Source: Pseudoalteromonas sp. CO133X
Lineage (GTDB): Bacteria; Pseudomonadota; Gammaproteobacteria; Enterobacterales; Alteromonadaceae
Direction of reading: 5' to 3'
Assembly: GCA_004208945.1 (NCBI GenBank)
Contig: SGPE01000024.1
Location: forward strand, 124,001 to 188,000
Length of the DNA: 64,000 bases
Shown here: piece after piece, positions 23,613 through 32,081 of the stretch
Layout: each line of letters begins with the position of its first letter
Numbering within the stretch: the first letter of the stretch is position 1
The notes under the pieces: generated by a model
The model's database searches: none
What the model saw: the letters and a program-made list of their open reading frames with translations, nothing else
What the model was told of the DNA's origin: nothing
Position numbers and translations under genes: made by a program

Positions 23613-24524
23613 ATGAAAGTATCGTTCGAGCAATTAAAAAGCATGGTGGTGTTTGCCCATATTGTGCAGCAAGGTAGTTTAACCAAAGCGGCTCAGCAAC
23701 TAGGCTTGTCGCGAGCTGTGGTGAGTTATCACTTAAAAAAGCTAGAGCAACAATTGCAGCTCACTTTATTAAACCGTTCAACTCGCACTATGACGCTAAC
23801 AGAAGCGGGTATGGCTTATTACGAACGCTGTCAGGCCATTACAGAGCACGCTGAGGCAGCTAACCTGCATCTTGAAAGCTTAAAAAGTGAACCCGTTGGG
23901 GTAATTAAACTGAGTTGTCCGGTGAATGTCGGCTTGCAACTTGTGGTGCCTGCTCTGGCTCAGTTTAAACGTTTGTATCCTAAAATCGATATAGACTTAC
24001 AACTGAGTGATGATGTGGTTGATATTATCAAAGAAGGCTATGATTTGGCTATTCGAGGGGTTGCGCTTGAGAGTTCAAACTTGCAAGCGACTAAGCTGGC
24101 AAGTATGGCTACATGTTTATGTGGTTCAGTTGATTACTTTACAAAACATCCCATTCCAAAGAGCATTGCTGATTTAGCAGTGCATACTTGGGTCGTGTAC
24201 CAGCCAAGCAGTGCGACTGTAACTCTTGAAAAAGACAAACGCCGCTTTGATATAGCTGTTAGTGGTGGCATTAGTACTAACAATGCCGCAGCACGTACAG
24301 CTTTTGTTGAAGCGGGACATGGTTTAGCTAAAATCCCGGTTTATGATGCGCTTCCTAAGATTAAGGCCGGTTTGTTGCGAACAGTATTAGAAGATTACAA
24401 AACCGCGGATATTGAGCTTTATGGTGTGTTCCCGCCAGGGGCGGCGGGAAGCAAAAAATTGCGTGTTTTACTTGATTACCTAAAGGACTATTTCGCTAAT
24501 CAAGTGGCAACGCTGGCGATTTAA
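23613..24524 (+). CDS. LysR-family transcriptional regulator
   Basis: A 303-residue LysR regulator. The winged helix-turn-helix is at residues 5-65, with FAHIVQQGSLTKAAQQLGLS, then VVSYHLKKLEQQLQLTLLNR and TMTLTEAGMAYYERC. The effector domain from about 90 begins GVIKLSCPVNVGLQLVVPAL and includes the GYDLAIRGVAL segment. This resembles the CrgA/DsdC-like branch that controls neighbouring oxidoreductase genes. It is divergent from the DJ-1/PfpI gene, the usual arrangement of a LysR regulator and its target. Its last four bases overlap the end of the convergent dienelactone hydrolase gene. The start follows TAGGAATCC. Confidence 0.93.
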   Translation: MKVSFEQLKSMVVFAHIVQQGSLTKAAQQLGLSRAVVSYHLKKLEQQLQLTLLNRSTRTMTLTEAGMAYYERCQAITEHAEAANLHLESLKSEPVGVIKLSCPVNVGLQLVVPALAQFKRLYPKIDIDLQLSDDVVDIIKEGYDLAIRGVALESSNLQATKLASMATCLCGSVDYFTKHPIPKSIADLAVHTWVVYQPSSATVTLEKDKRRFDIAVSGGISTNNAAARTAFVEAGHGLAKIPVYDALPKIKAGLLRTVLEDYKTADIELYGVFPPGAAGSKKLRVLLDYLKDYFANQVATLAI

Positions 24525-25258
24525 ACAAGCGTTCGATTAAATAAAGCAACGGCTTGTTGATACATGGTGATTGCAAGGGCAGGGTCGTAACGGTCGCCTT
24601 CATCGCGCATAAAGGCGTGTTGGGCATTAACTTCTTGCCACTGGTAATTAATTCCTGTTGCCACCGCTTGTTGGTAAATTTTAAGGCGGCCTTCTTTTGG
24701 TACATGTGGGTCTTGCTTACCCCAGACAAAGTGAATCTCACCTTTGATATCAGCCATGCGATCAAATGAGTTATTACCCGTCTTGGCAGGTAAGGTATCG
24801 CTGTGTATATCTGTTGCATATAAACAAAATGCAGCTTTAATATTAGAGTTTAACGCTGCGCGATATGCAAGGTGACCACCAATACAGACACCCATCGCAC
24901 CGATGTGGCCTGTGCAGTAATCTTGAGTGCGTGCAAATGCAATTAAGGCTTCAGTATCGGTATCGTGGCTCTCAAGTGGTTTTGCCCACTTGTCGGCATT
25001 GCCTTTATCCTTACCCGCATCATCGTAGGCAAGTACAGTACCGATAGGGTTTAACTCATGAAACACTTCGGGCACTAATACCACAAAACCATGACCTGCC
25101 AGTATTGCAGCAGAGCGTGCGATTGGCGCAGTTTCTTGAAAAATCTCTGAATAGAAAATAATGCAAGGGAACTTCCCTTCATCTACTGGGCGATAAACAC
25201 TGGTGCGCATTGGCCCTGTTGGGGTGGCTATATCGTGGCTATGGTGTTGAATGATCAT
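24521..25258 (-). CDS. Dienelactone hydrolase family protein
   Basis: A 245-residue alpha/beta hydrolase of the dienelactone hydrolase type. The nucleophile elbow is GAMGVCIGGHLAYRAAL, with Cys in the position used by this family. The Asp and His partners follow at HFVWGKQDPHVPKEG and VNAQHAFMRDEGDRY. The N-terminal FPCIIFYSEIFQETAP strand-turn fits the family. The physiological ester or lactone substrate is unknown; such enzymes often act on 4-carboxymethylene lactones or general small esters. The gene faces the LysR gene tail to tail with a four-base overlap. The hairpin just upstream may end transcription from the GDPD gene. Confidence 0.9.
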   Translation of the reverse strand: MIIQHHSHDIATPTGPMRTSVYRPVDEGKFPCIIFYSEIFQETAPIARSAAILAGHGFVVLVPEVFHELNPIGTVLAYDDAGKDKGNADKWAKPLESHDTDTEALIAFARTQDYCTGHIGAMGVCIGGHLAYRAALNSNIKAAFCLYATDIHSDTLPAKTGNNSFDRMADIKGEIHFVWGKQDPHVPKEGRLKIYQQAVATGINYQWQEVNAQHAFMRDEGDRYDPALAITMYQQAVALFNRTLV

Positions 25259-25262
25259 AAAA

Positions 25263-25297
25263 TGCTCGGCTAAATAAAACTCTATGTTAACCGAGCA
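25263..25297. terminator. Hairpin between GDPD and dienelactone hydrolase genes
   Basis: TGCTCGG and CCGAGCA pair, with further AA/TT symmetry inside and a loop of about 20 bases. On the minus strand it is followed by ATTTTATG. It is a weak terminator candidate after the GDPD gene. Confidence 0.4.
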
Positions 25298-25329
25298 CGA
25301 TAAAATAAACGACTGTAGCCGTAAAACTT

Positions 25330-26655
25330 TTAAATACTGGCAGGCATGTTATTACAACTTGCGTAATAACTAACCGTTGCAGGCCAATCAGAGAAGATAC
25401 CTATAACACCAACATCTTTGGCTAATACATCAAGCACGGTCATCATATCGCCATCATTATCAATAACATCGGCAACCGATTGATAATAATAGCCGCCACC
25501 ATTATTTAACGGGCCTGAGCGTTCAAAGCTCCACGCTATGATTTTAAGGCCCGCCGCTTTGGCATCGACTGCGTATTGTGAAGGCACTATGTTACTGTCG
25601 TTATCAATGGTTAATAGCATCCAGATTGGTGGTGCAATAATCTTAACACCGTCACTGTAAAGTGCAGCCATACTGGGTTGCCAAGTGTCAGGATTATTAG
25701 GGTCAAAGCCTGCATCACTATCACGGCCATCCAAGTAAACACTTTGAGCTGCAAAGTCAGGATTGTTATTAATCCAATATTTTACATCATCTAAGTTAAA
25801 TGACTGTGGAAAAACATGATTCGCGGGCACATCCATTTGTATGTACTCATCGAGCATTTTTTGTGCGTACTGCTCTTGGCTCATACCATCAAAAGGCATG
25901 CTAACAGCTGGCGACTTAAGTTCAGGAGTCATTTTTACGCCTAACTCTTTAAACAAGGCGATACTTTGTTTATGTGTCATTAGGGTGCCTGTATTTGCAT
26001 ATAAATCAGTTCGCCAACTAGGCGTTCCTTTCATATAGTCAGCTACATTAGTTGCGTTGGGGTTTGCACCATCCATTTTGCCTTCAAGGGTTAAAAACTC
26101 TGCGAGGCTAATATCGCTAGTACAACATTTAGCAGAAGCAGGCGTACCACTGTTAGGATCTGCTGGAGCAAAAGGTTCACTGCATTTCGCAGCTAATTCT
26201 GGAATAGCTAAAATATTTGTGGTGGTATGTAAGTCACACTGCGAATGGCGACATACTAATTCTTTATCGTTTGTAAACGTGACATCACACTCGACAATGC
26301 CAGCCCCCATGCGAGCAGCAGCTATATAAGACTCCTTAGTGTGCTCAGGGTATTGCATAGGCGCTCCTCGATGACCGATTGAAAAATCAGTACGGTAAAA
26401 GGGGCCTTCTTTACACGATTCTAGTTTTGTTTTTAGTGTACTGTCTGCCATGTCATCAATGAGGTAGTCTGGGCGAGTGCCAAGCTGAATATTGGTGCCC
26501 TGCGCCACTTCTACGACAATGGGGGTTGGAACTTCAACAACTTGAACATCAGTATTTGTGACAACAACTTCTTTTTCGACAACTTCTACATCATCATCAC
26601 AACCAGCAAGAACGCTTATGAATAAGCAACTAGTCAGTAAGGGTATGTATTTCAC
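25330..26655 (-). CDS. Lipoprotein glycerophosphodiester phosphodiesterase
   Basis: A 441-residue GDPD-family enzyme anchored as a lipoprotein: signal peptide with lipobox LAGC at residues 16-19, then the acidic DDD and a Val/Thr-rich linker. The catalytic TIM barrel starts with [20 protein letters not shown] (the HRG and E/H pair), then [21 protein letters not shown] (ExD and second His). MTPELKSPA supplies the distal Glu and Lys. The product hydrolyses glycerophosphodiesters from lipid turnover to glycerol-3-phosphate and an alcohol. The aspartates following Cys could favour retention in the inner membrane, as in the E. coli Lol rule. The length exceeds GlpQ because of insertions with extra cysteines (AKCCTSDI). 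Confidence 0.92.
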   Translation of the reverse strand: MKYIPLLTSCLFISVLAGCDDDVEVVEKEVVVTNTDVQVVEVPTPIVVEVAQGTNIQLGTRPDYLIDDMADSTLKTKLESCKEGPFYRTDFSIGHRGAPMQYPEHTKESYIAAARMGAGIVECDVTFTNDKELVCRHSQCDLHTTTNILAIPELAAKCSEPFAPADPNSGTPASAKCCTSDISLAEFLTLEGKMDGANPNATNVADYMKGTPSWRTDLYANTGTLMTHKQSIALFKELGVKMTPELKSPAVSMPFDGMSQEQYAQKMLDEYIQMDVPANHVFPQSFNLDDVKYWINNNPDFAAQSVYLDGRDSDAGFDPNNPDTWQPSMAALYSDGVKIIAPPIWMLLTIDNDSNIVPSQYAVDAKAAGLKIIAWSFERSGPLNNGGGYYYQSVADVIDNDGDMMTVLDVLAKDVGVIGIFSDWPATVSYYASCNNMPASI

Positions 26656-26734
26656 TATTTTCGTATCCTTTTAAAATAAATGAGTGCATCACCTTAATCA
26701 TCATTAATGACAATAAAACGACAGTAAGCTTAAT

Positions 26735-27580
26735 TTATTTTTTCACAATAGCTTGGTTCACTATCAAAGCTAACAGTATAACGGCTGCGCCAATACTTAA
26801 TCTGAGAATGTCGGCATCACGGTTCCAAATAACAATATTGACGATAATCCCCGCAGGGATTAGTAAGTTATTCATGACTGCCAGCGCACCCACGTTGACA
26901 ATAGTCGCGCCTTTATTCCATGCAAAATAACCAAGTCCAGAGGCAATTGTTCCAAGGTAAATCAGGACACCCCATTGTGTGGTTGTGGTAGGGAGCTTAC
27001 TGGTATCACCAAATAAACCATAGCAAACTAATGCGACGATGAGTGCACCAATGAAAAACCATGCGAACACACGAGAATGCGCAATGTGTTCGTGTTGCAT
27101 TAATCGTTTATAGGTTACTTGTCCTGTTGCAAAGCAAATATTGGCAGCCTGCACAAGTAGCATTCCAAACAGGTAGTTTTCATCAATGCCTTCGTAACGA
27201 ATAGCGACTGCTCCCACGATGGCCAGCATGGCGGCAAGCAAGAATTTAGCATTGAAGCGTTTTTCAAGAATATCGTTTAATAAGGTGATGTAAAGCGGTG
27301 TCATAACCGTGAATAACAGCACTTCAGGCACACTGAGGTACAAAAACGAATGGTAATAAAAGCTGTACATTACACCCAGCTGCACCGCACCTATTGCCAT
27401 CAGTTTAAGTGCTAAAGCTTTAGGGGTTTTACGCCAGTGCAGAAAAGGTAAAAATACGCAAGTTGCCAAGCCAATGCGCATTAACACACTAAACCATGCA
27501 TCGACTTGTCCTGCTAAATAAACACCAATAAGACTAAACGAAAAGGCCCAAAGCAGGGTAACAGCAAATAAGTAGGTCAT
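26735..27580 (-). CDS. EamA/DMT-family transporter
   Basis: A 281-residue drug/metabolite transporter with ten hydrophobic segments in two EamA repeats. The first repeat starts YLFAVTLLWAFSFSLIGVYL and the second near NYLFGMLLVQAANICFATGQ. The segment VPEVLLFTVMTPLYITLLND and the end of the second repeat (GVLIYLGTIASGLGYFAWNKG) are as in the carboxylate/amino acid/amine transporter branch. It probably exports amino acids or related metabolites. It lies downstream of the M3 peptidase on the same strand but is separated by a strong terminator, so it likely has its own promoter in that gap. Confidence 0.88.
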   Translation of the reverse strand: MTYLFAVTLLWAFSFSLIGVYLAGQVDAWFSVLMRIGLATCVFLPFLHWRKTPKALALKLMAIGAVQLGVMYSFYYHSFLYLSVPEVLLFTVMTPLYITLLNDILEKRFNAKFLLAAMLAIVGAVAIRYEGIDENYLFGMLLVQAANICFATGQVTYKRLMQHEHIAHSRVFAWFFIGALIVALVCYGLFGDTSKLPTTTTQWGVLIYLGTIASGLGYFAWNKGATIVNVGALAVMNNLLIPAGIIVNIVIWNRDADILRLSIGAAVILLALIVNQAIVKK

Positions 27581-27618
27581 GTTTTATAGTCATTGATTCT
27601 AAAATTGCACTATAACAA

Positions 27619-27643
27619 AAAGCCCGCAATAATTGCGGGCTTT
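27619..27643. terminator. Intrinsic terminator after the M3 peptidase gene
   Basis: AAAGCCCGCAAT and ATTGCGGGCTTT form a 12-base-pair palindrome around one base, flanked by A/T tracts. Confidence 0.9.
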
Positions 27644-27667
27644 CATCATTTTGCGAATAATTTTAGA

Positions 27668-29806
27668 TTATTCAACTAAACCACGGCGCTTTAATAGTGC
27701 GTCTGTTGTTGGCTTTTGACCACGGAATTCAATGTAGCTTTGCATTAAATCGCGGCTGTTACCTTTTGATAAAACTTCTTTACGGAAGTTATCACCATTT
27801 TCACGGGTTAAGCCACCTTCTTCTGTCATGTGCGCAAACGCATCTGCTGCGAATACTTCAGTCCAAAGGTACGCATAATAACCTGCAGAGTAACCACCGG
27901 CAAAGGTGTGGCTAAAGTAACAAGACTTATAACGAGGTGGTACTGGGTAATATGCAATACCGTGCTTGTCTAATGCATCATGTTCAAACTTTTGCACATC
28001 TGTAATATCAGCATCAACACCAAATGAATGCCATTCCATATCAAGTAGTGCCGCGGCTAAATACTCTGTTGTATCAAAACCTTGGTTGAACTTTTGTGAT
28101 TCAAGTACTTTTGCAAGTAATGATTTTGGAATTGGCTCACCTGTTTTGTAATGCTTGGCATAGTTTGCCAGTACGGTCGGTTCGATGTTCCAGTCCTCAT
28201 TTGCTTGTGAAGGGAATTCAACAAAGTCACGAGCAGTTGCTGTACCCGCTAAACTTGGGTATTTAACGTCAGAGAATAAACCGTGTGCAGCGTGACCAAA
28301 CTCATGGAACATGGTTGTTACTTCAGAGAAGGTCATGAGTGTAGGTTGGCCGTCAGCTGGTTTAGGAATGTTTTGTGCGTTGTAGATTACCGGCATGGTG
28401 TCTTTTAGACCGCTTTGGCTGACATAAGAGCTCATCCATGCACCGCCGCGTTTGCCTTCACGTGCATAAGGGTCCATGTAGAATAAGCCGATAGCGCTGC
28501 CATCTTCGTTAAATACTTCAAATACCATTACGTCTTCATGATAAACAGGTAAGTCTGTACGCTCTTTAAAGGTAATGCCGTACAGTTTATTCATCGCAAA
28601 GAATAGACCGTCGTGGATCACTGATTGCATTTCAAAGTAAGGCTTAACTAATGCAGGGTCTAAGTCGTATTTTTCCTGACGTACTTTTTCAGCATAGAAT
28701 GCCCAGTCCCACGGTTGTAAAGCAAAGTTTTTGCCAGACTTTTTAATTACTTGCTGGATTTGTTCTGCTTCAGCTTCTGCTTTGGCAACCGCTTTTGGTG
28801 CTAAGTCATCAAGAATGCCGTAAACGTTTTCTGTTGTTTGCGCCATACGTGTTGTCATCACATACGAAGCCCAGTCTTTGTAACCCAGCAATGCTGCTTT
28901 TTCTGCGCGTAGCTTAGTCTCTTTAATGATGATTGGGCCATTAGTTGCTTGTGCGCGAGTTGCAGAAGTGGTCCACACTTTTTCACGTAGCTTGCGGTTT
29001 TCAAGGCTTTGTAAGATAGGCTGGCGAGTCGTGTTGACAAGCGTGATCATGTAACCTTCTTTACCAGCTTTTTGTGCCGCAGCTGCAAGGCTTGCTATTT
29101 CACCTTCAGACAAACCAGCCAGCTCGCTTTTATCTTTTACTAAAATCACATCTTCTTTGAATGATTTTAAGATATTTTGTGAAAACTCTGTTGAAAGTTT
29201 GGCAAGTTCTGCGTTGATTTCACGCATTTTTGCTTTTTCAGTTTCGTTAAGTTTTGCACCCGCGTTAACAAACTTTTTATAGTAAAAATCGACAAGGCGT
29301 TGATCTTCAGCATTTAAAGATGATTTGTCGTCGTAGATACTTTGCACACGAGCGAATAAGGCTTTGTTTAGGTAAATATCATCAGTATGAGCAGACATAA
29401 TAGGCGCCATTTTAGCGGCGATTCGTTGATACTCACTGTCAGAGATCAGACCTGATAAATTAAAAAATGCCGCAGAAGTGCGGTCTAGTAGCTCACCAGA
29501 TAGTTCCATTGCAACAAGGGTATTTTCAAATGTTGCAGGCTCAGGGTTGTTTGCAATCTTTGTAATTTCAGCTTTTTGCTGTGCAATACCCGCTTCAAAT
29601 GCTGGCTCGTAGTCTTTGGTTGAAATTTTATCAAACTCAGGAGCCATGTATTGTAAAGGGCTTGGCTTGAAAAGAACGTTGGTAACATTAGCTGTCTGTG
29701 TTTCAGCTGCAGTTTCAACTTGAGTTTGTGTGTCAGCTTGCTGTGAACTACAAGCTGAAAGTAAAAGTGCACTAGCAATCGTTGTTGCTATTAGGGTCTT
29801 ATGCAT
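27668..29806 (-). CDS. dcp: M3-family dipeptidyl carboxypeptidase (Dcp-like), lipoprotein
   Basis: A 712-residue zinc metallopeptidase of the M3 family. The zinc motif HEFGH is at residues 501-505 (TMFHEFGHAAHGLF). The third ligand Glu is at 530 in FVEFPSQ, and the family's GGYSAGYYAYLWTEVFAADAF follows near 638-658. An N-terminal signal peptide with lipobox (LLLSACSSQQ, Cys19) puts it in the envelope, whereas E. coli Dcp is mainly soluble. The Ser after Cys favours the outer membrane. It removes dipeptides from the C-terminus of peptides, so with the POT transporter and M20 peptidase it could feed on extracellular protein. It is monocistronic with a strong terminator. Confidence 0.92.
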   Translation of the reverse strand: MHKTLIATTIASALLLSACSSQQADTQTQVETAAETQTANVTNVLFKPSPLQYMAPEFDKISTKDYEPAFEAGIAQQKAEITKIANNPEPATFENTLVAMELSGELLDRTSAAFFNLSGLISDSEYQRIAAKMAPIMSAHTDDIYLNKALFARVQSIYDDKSSLNAEDQRLVDFYYKKFVNAGAKLNETEKAKMREINAELAKLSTEFSQNILKSFKEDVILVKDKSELAGLSEGEIASLAAAAQKAGKEGYMITLVNTTRQPILQSLENRKLREKVWTTSATRAQATNGPIIIKETKLRAEKAALLGYKDWASYVMTTRMAQTTENVYGILDDLAPKAVAKAEAEAEQIQQVIKKSGKNFALQPWDWAFYAEKVRQEKYDLDPALVKPYFEMQSVIHDGLFFAMNKLYGITFKERTDLPVYHEDVMVFEVFNEDGSAIGLFYMDPYAREGKRGGAWMSSYVSQSGLKDTMPVIYNAQNIPKPADGQPTLMTFSEVTTMFHEFGHAAHGLFSDVKYPSLAGTATARDFVEFPSQANEDWNIEPTVLANYAKHYKTGEPIPKSLLAKVLESQKFNQGFDTTEYLAAALLDMEWHSFGVDADITDVQKFEHDALDKHGIAYYPVPPRYKSCYFSHTFAGGYSAGYYAYLWTEVFAADAFAHMTEEGGLTRENGDNFRKEVLSKGNSRDLMQSYIEFRGQKPTTDALLKRRGLVE

Positions 29807-29974
29807 GAGAACTCCAATATAAAAATGTGCTTGGTATTTTCCACATATGAGGGATTACACCAATGATGAGAGCTTTTTTAAGTTACCAAATTTTAGACCA
29901 GAAACAATTAAATCTATCGGTTTATTAGGATGGTTGAGCGCAAAAAAGGAAGTAACGTGGTAAAAGTGCACAAA

Positions 29975-30005
29975 AAAGCCGTCTTACTATAAATGAGACG
30001 GCTTT
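29975..30005. terminator. Intrinsic terminator after the 69-residue gene
   Basis: AAAGCCGTCT and AGACGGCTTT pair around an 11-base loop. On the minus strand a six-T tract follows. Confidence 0.85.
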
Positions 30006-30069
30006 AATATTTAGTAAAGTAATAATGAGATAAATTGGTGTGATTTATACATCGATGGTTATGCATGAA

Positions 30070-30279
30070 TCAATTATAACCCAGTACAAACTTTTTCTCA
30101 GAGCCAAAATTTCCAGGCATCGTATTTCCGAATTCTTTGTTGATCAGTGCTAACGTGTTTTCTTGTTCTGCAAGTAAGTTTAAAATACGATTTCTGTAAT
30201 CTAGGCTCGACTCAAATAAGTTTAAATCAACCATTGGCTGAAGTGTTGCTAGCTTCTGTGTAAGTGTCATTTGTGACAT
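30070..30279 (-). CDS. Small hypothetical protein, 69 residues
   Basis: A short soluble protein. It begins SQMTLTQKLATLQPMVDLNL, followed by a likely helix (RNRILNLLAEQENTLALINKEF) and a Gly-rich end with FVLGYN. There is no signal, membrane segment or cysteine. A GAGGAG ribosome binding site lies in front of the ATG, and a strong terminator follows, which together support a real gene. I do not recognise the family; similar short proteins are found as orphans in related genomes. The role is unknown. The gap to the divergent MscS gene is 183 bases. Confidence 0.65.
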   Translation of the reverse strand: MSQMTLTQKLATLQPMVDLNLFESSLDYRNRILNLLAEQENTLALINKEFGNTMPGNFGSEKKFVLGYN

Positions 30280-30462
30280 TGTGCTCTCCTCATGCTATTC
30301 ATAGTTCTCACTATTTATATAGCATCTATGTTCAATAATAGTTAATAATTAGCGCTTTTCGTGCATAAAGAACTTAGTATTTACCAAGTTTTCACTTATT
30401 ATGCCGTGTTAAACTTAGTCACAACTGAACCAAATTCATTTTTTTACTAGGAATGTTAATTT

Positions 30463-31335
30463 ATGACCCTTGCTGATCTGCAATCTGCATTATCGTTTGT
30501 ATTGTTTACTTATAACGATGTGCAAATTACTGTGCTAAAAATTATTCAAGTGCCTTTGGTGCTTTTTTTAATGTGGTTTGTGGTCACGTGGATTGGTCGA
30601 TTAATTAAAAAAGCATTACTTGCAAAAAATCTAGGTCCTGATGCTGTTCATTTATTCACCCGTATATATCTTGTCGTTACGATAGCGGTGCTTGTGTTTA
30701 CCTCACTTGAGGTACTCAATATTCCATTAACAGCGTTTGCTTTTGTCTCTGGTGCAATTGCTATCGGCGTCGGTTTTGGTGCACAAAACATTATTAATAA
30801 CTTTATTAGTGGTTGGATACTCATGTGGGAGCGACCAATACGTATTGGTGACTTTCTAGAAGTAGGGACGGCAAAAGGGGTTGTTGAAACAATTAACACA
30901 CGCTCTACACGCATTCGTCGTAATGATGGTGTGCATATGTTAGTACCTAATAGCCAACTGCTTGAAAATACCGTAACTAACTGGACTCTGATTGATCGTA
31001 ATGCGCGCTCATCCGTTAATGTTGGTGTTGCTTATGGTTCAGATGTGGTATTGGTTGAAAAGTTGATTAAGCAAATTTTAGATGAGCATCCGGCTATCTT
31101 AAAAACACCCGCCTCATCAGTCTTATTTGATGACTTTGCAGATAGTTCATTAACGTTTAGTGCTATCTTTTGGGTATGTGCGGAGTCAGAAGCACCTCTT
31201 CGACAGGTACGAAGTGAGTTACGTTTCAGTATATATAAAGTGTTTGCTGAGCACGATGTTACCATCGCATTCCCGCAGCGCGATATTCATATCGATGGCG
31301 AAATTGCCTTAAAACGTCGAAGTGCACAAAAGTAA
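30463..31335 (+). CDS. MscS-family mechanosensitive channel
   Basis: A 290-residue inner-membrane channel protein. Three to four hydrophobic segments lie in residues 5-110. The pore helix is recognised as AFAFVSGAIAIGVGFGAQNI with Gly/Ala packing, followed by INNFISGWILMWERPIRIGD, the start of the beta domain. The cytoplasmic cage domain has TRIRRNDGVHMLVPNSQLLE (a family mark) and ends in AFPQRDIHI. It is close in size to MscS (286) and should release solutes on hypo-osmotic shock. A second, longer channel gene follows on the same strand with a convergent HdeD-like gene between them. A bidirectional terminator closes this gene. Confidence 0.93.
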   Translation: MTLADLQSALSFVLFTYNDVQITVLKIIQVPLVLFLMWFVVTWIGRLIKKALLAKNLGPDAVHLFTRIYLVVTIAVLVFTSLEVLNIPLTAFAFVSGAIAIGVGFGAQNIINNFISGWILMWERPIRIGDFLEVGTAKGVVETINTRSTRIRRNDGVHMLVPNSQLLENTVTNWTLIDRNARSSVNVGVAYGSDVVLVEKLIKQILDEHPAILKTPASSVLFDDFADSSLTFSAIFWVCAESEAPLRQVRSELRFSIYKVFAEHDVTIAFPQRDIHIDGEIALKRRSAQK

Positions 31336-31340
31336 AAATA

Positions 31341-31365
31341 AAAAAGCGGCTTAGCCGCTTTTTTT
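31341..31365. terminator. Bidirectional intrinsic terminator
   Basis: AAAAAGCGGC-TTA-GCCGCTTTTT lies between the convergent MscS and HdeD-like genes and touches the stop codon of the latter. Confidence 0.9.
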
Positions 31366-31912
31366 ACGCTTGTTCATTTAGTTTTTTAAGCTTAAATGCG
31401 AGCAGTACCATCATAGTGCCAAACACAATGGCGTAAGTAGCTACTAACCAAAGTAAGGTTAGGATACCTGCTCCAGGGTTAAACATTAAGTAAGCACCAA
31501 AAATGATGGATATGACACCACTGGCAATTAAAATCCACTCATTACTGATTTCTTTGCGAAGCTTACTGGCGATAATGATTTCAATTACCCCCATTGCGAT
31601 AGCCCATGCAGCAATAAAATATAACATTAAAATAGCGGTGACATTGGGCGCAAACAAAGTGACTAATGCCGCAGCAATCGAGATAAGACCGCCAATAAGT
31701 AGCATCCACCATAATGGATTGTCTTTTTTAGAAGCAAAAGCTAGCCATGCGCGAATTGCGCCATCTACAAAGAAATAAGCAGCAAAAATAAACATCAATA
31801 CAGCAAGTGATGCCTCGGGTGCAAGCCAGCCACAAAGCCCGAAGATTATCGCAATCACGCCATGAATAAATAGTGATGACCAATGTGGAATCAACGAATT
31901 TGAAATATGCAT
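31364..31912 (-). CDS. HdeD/DUF308-family membrane protein
   Basis: A 182-residue inner-membrane protein with six hydrophobic segments arranged as repeated pairs. The DUF308 repeats are seen as GVIAIIFGLCGWLAPEASLA, then LIGGLISIAAALVTLFAPNV and IASGVISIIFGAYLMFNPGA, each with the G-x-x-x-I-x-F pattern. E. coli HdeD belongs to this family and protects dense cultures from acid, but most members have no tested function. It lies between two MscS genes, which suggests an envelope stress setting. An AAGGAACTT site precedes the start. Confidence 0.88.
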   Translation of the reverse strand: MHISNSLIPHWSSLFIHGVIAIIFGLCGWLAPEASLAVLMFIFAAYFFVDGAIRAWLAFASKKDNPLWWMLLIGGLISIAAALVTLFAPNVTAILMLYFIAAWAIAMGVIEIIIASKLRKEISNEWILIASGVISIIFGAYLMFNPGAGILTLLWLVATYAIVFGTMMVLLAFKLKKLNEQA

Positions 31913-32081
31913 AAAAAGTTCCTTTGCCTAGGTTAGAGGGGCTAACATGTTTTAATAGATCTAACATTTAAGCTACTTAAAGCAAAGGAATTTAATTAAA
32001 ATTTGTACAGTTAAAAAAGCATGCTCTAATCTAATATTATGAATTTGAGTCCATTTATTATCTTGCTACAAGGATGAGAGA

